From assembly GCA_903813345.2 (NCBI GenBank), contig CAIIXF020000005.1:33361375-33425374 (forward strand): a stretch of 64,000 nucleotides of DNA, given 5' to 3'. Below the pieces are notes generated by a model, which saw nothing but the letters and a program-made list of their open reading frames with translations, was not told the DNA's origin and did no database searches. Positions 62,201 through 64,000 of this stretch are shown here, piece after piece. The translations under genes were made by a program, and so were the position numbers. Position 1 is the stretch's first letter. The number at the start of each line of letters is the position of its first letter. This stretch comes from Owenia fusiformis (Eukaryota > Annelida > Polychaeta > Sabellida > Oweniidae).

Positions 62201-64000
62201 ATTTCACTTTTGTAACACTGTATTTATCTAGCTTGGTATACTTGTTAATGCGATACAAGGATCGCAAATTTGACATACTACAGAAATGAAGAGTATAGAT
62301 TTTCAGCCGAGATATGTTCTTGTCAGTACATACAAGAGACACTGAGCTGTAGAAATGCTTTCGAATATTGGAATCTATTACTAGGCTTCTTGGAACTTGC
62401 GAAAGTGGTCGGCAGATGGTCATTGAAAAGAAAAGTAGAGTTGAAGATTCGATGTTACTCTTCCATATACTTTAGTGCGCCTAACGATATTAAAGTGACG
62501 GAAACCTGATTATTTCAAGGATGGGTTGCCATTATTCCAAAATCAAAATCGCCCAATTTAATTACAGTTAGTTTAGTTAAGCTTATATCCAGCCTCCGTG
62601 AATCAATCTATTAGACTGAAAAGTGTCAAGATCTAGAACTAGATCTAGAAGGGTTGTTGTTGTTGAATAGTAAAAAATCGACTTCAATTGTTGTAGATAG
62701 GCTCGTTTTTGGTCGAAATGTGTTCAAGAGGAACTTGTCAGCGACATTAATGAATAAGATTATATTTTGCAACATTTTAACTCGAAAGTCTGGAAACATC
62801 CAGGACTGTTGATATCTACCCTTGACAAGATGGCGACCTAGTCTTCACTCTTTAAATCGGAGACGATTTATTTTATCTAATGTGTGGAACAAACATATGC
62901 ATATTTTTTCTTTTATATATGATTCCCCTCTCCGCTGATTAATAAAGCGACCAATTTACAACTATTTTCTTTAATATACTTAACCAGGGTCAGTTTTGGC
63001 TATATTGAGGAGTACCATAGTCAACGGGGTGGGGCATAATTTCTTTCACACCTGCAGGCGATACTGTCAATTCATGACAAATAAGGCGTCTGGATATCTG
63101 ACAGTGTATCTGAGAAACAGGATGTCCGTCCGTCTGTCTGTCTGTCAGTTGTCGTCTGTCAGGTGTCAAATGAGAATCGTTCGTCTGGATCAATCTTTTA
63201 TCGATAGACACCCACTCTATAAGTTTAGAAACCAGAAGCCTTCATGGGATAGCATGTTAATGGTTGAATCTTAGTTTTGTTCTTCAATTAAAATTGTTCA
63301 GAAATTGACAAGAATGATGAATTGATTGAAATCGCGAGACATAATGAAATAGACCTAACACGTGATCCAAATGGTGACTTCCGGTTGCCAAACTTATGAA
63401 GGGGAGTGTATATATAGATGTATATCACTTATGGAGGGGGGTGTAAGTAGTTCACCAATACCAAAGTCAGAATCTTAGAATACAGCAGGAATTCCACCCA
63501 TTGTTGCGGTGCTTCAACTTGTACTTTTGAACATCCACGCTAAGAGAATATAGTCCGCAACATGTGTTCCAGGCGGGTCCCCAAAGTTGTCGTGGAATTC
63601 CTGCTGAATAGGCGAGGGAATTGAAGTCCGAAGTTGACAACATCGGGGTTAAACCCATTCTGATTATCATAGCATCTTTCTGTTTCACCATGCTGAGAAG
63701 AAATAAGATGTCATGATTTATCATAATGGATCAGGGAACGGCAAGAGGATTGGCTCCCAGGGACGCAGTTCGATATTTCCCAACAATAAGAATGTCGTTA
63801 TTTTCTGGAATTATTAATTAAGTGACCATGAATTCATAATCAACAGTTCAAATGATTCGAATCAATATCTCGATCACTTGAAGTGAATAAAATGGCGGCT
63901 ATTTGAATTTTGTAATCGCGACATCTATGGCAGAATATCAAGTTGGAAGCCTGGGATCCAATCCTCCTTGGGGGGGGGATGTTTCATCCTTTAGACGATT
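59236..64000. other. Gene-free DNA with small repeats
   Basis: I see no supported exon. A GTCCGTCCGTCTGTCTGTCT tract at about 63124-63165 resembles the GC tracts of families A and B but without recognisable ends. A G-run lies at about 63970. Confidence 0.35.
63483..63606. repeat. 124-bp segment bounded by a 15-bp perfect inverted repeat
   Basis: CAGCAGGAATTCCAC at 63483-63497 is matched exactly by its inverse at 63592-63606. The spacing and perfection suggest a small MITE, but I cannot see a target duplication. An open frame on the minus strand crosses it. Confidence 0.5.

Noticed and set aside
63467-63724. 85-codon minus-strand frame
   Set aside because: It crosses a perfect inverted repeat, has no recognisable domain and no splice support.

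Overview
The window is eukaryotic DNA, most likely from a marine invertebrate, with a mollusc or other lophotrochozoan as the best guess. It is AT-rich, has one clearly spliced gene with GT-AG introns, and is dominated by many families of short non-autonomous transposons, minisatellites and palindromes. The phylum is inferred from the style of the repeats; no marker gene confirms it. I see no bacterial gene organisation, rRNA, tRNA or CRISPR.

Gene: the only gene I can support lies on the minus strand, from 12772 down to 5485. Seven exons join in one continuous frame to give a secreted, largely helical protein of 472 residues with no family I recognise. A TATA box sits about 70 bp upstream of its start codon. 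Introns 2 and 4 carry transposons.

Region by region: 1-5.1 kb holds a VNTR element, a related fragment, and a 2.5-kb long-inverted-repeat element with a 5-bp target duplication that itself contains a fragment of the large repeat family below. 5.1-12.9 kb is the gene. 13.0-17.4 kb holds several TIR elements in gene-free DNA. 17.4-46.2 kb (28.8 kb) is one compound repeat locus made of Helitron/Helentron-like elements (5' palindrome, about 480-bp tandem units, a CAGCTACTTACT-type microsatellite, then a 3' hairpin and CTAG) stacked inside and behind one another. Three giant foldback elements sit within it. Their arms are satellites of a roughly 42-bp dimer (ACTAAGACCC), and each is flanked by a 10-bp target duplication. 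46.2-52.8 kb holds small TIR elements, degenerate tandem duplications and a relic of a LINE reverse transcriptase. 52.85-56.42 kb is a TIR element carrying a nested VNTR element. 56.4-64 kb is mostly unannotatable non-coding DNA.

The most interesting structure is the 28.8-kb locus. Elements appear to have inserted repeatedly into their own TTATTATT tract and also form exact head-to-tail junctions. Foldback elements riding inside them seem to have been copied along with the host unit. At least four otherwise different repeat families in the window share the same architectural plan.
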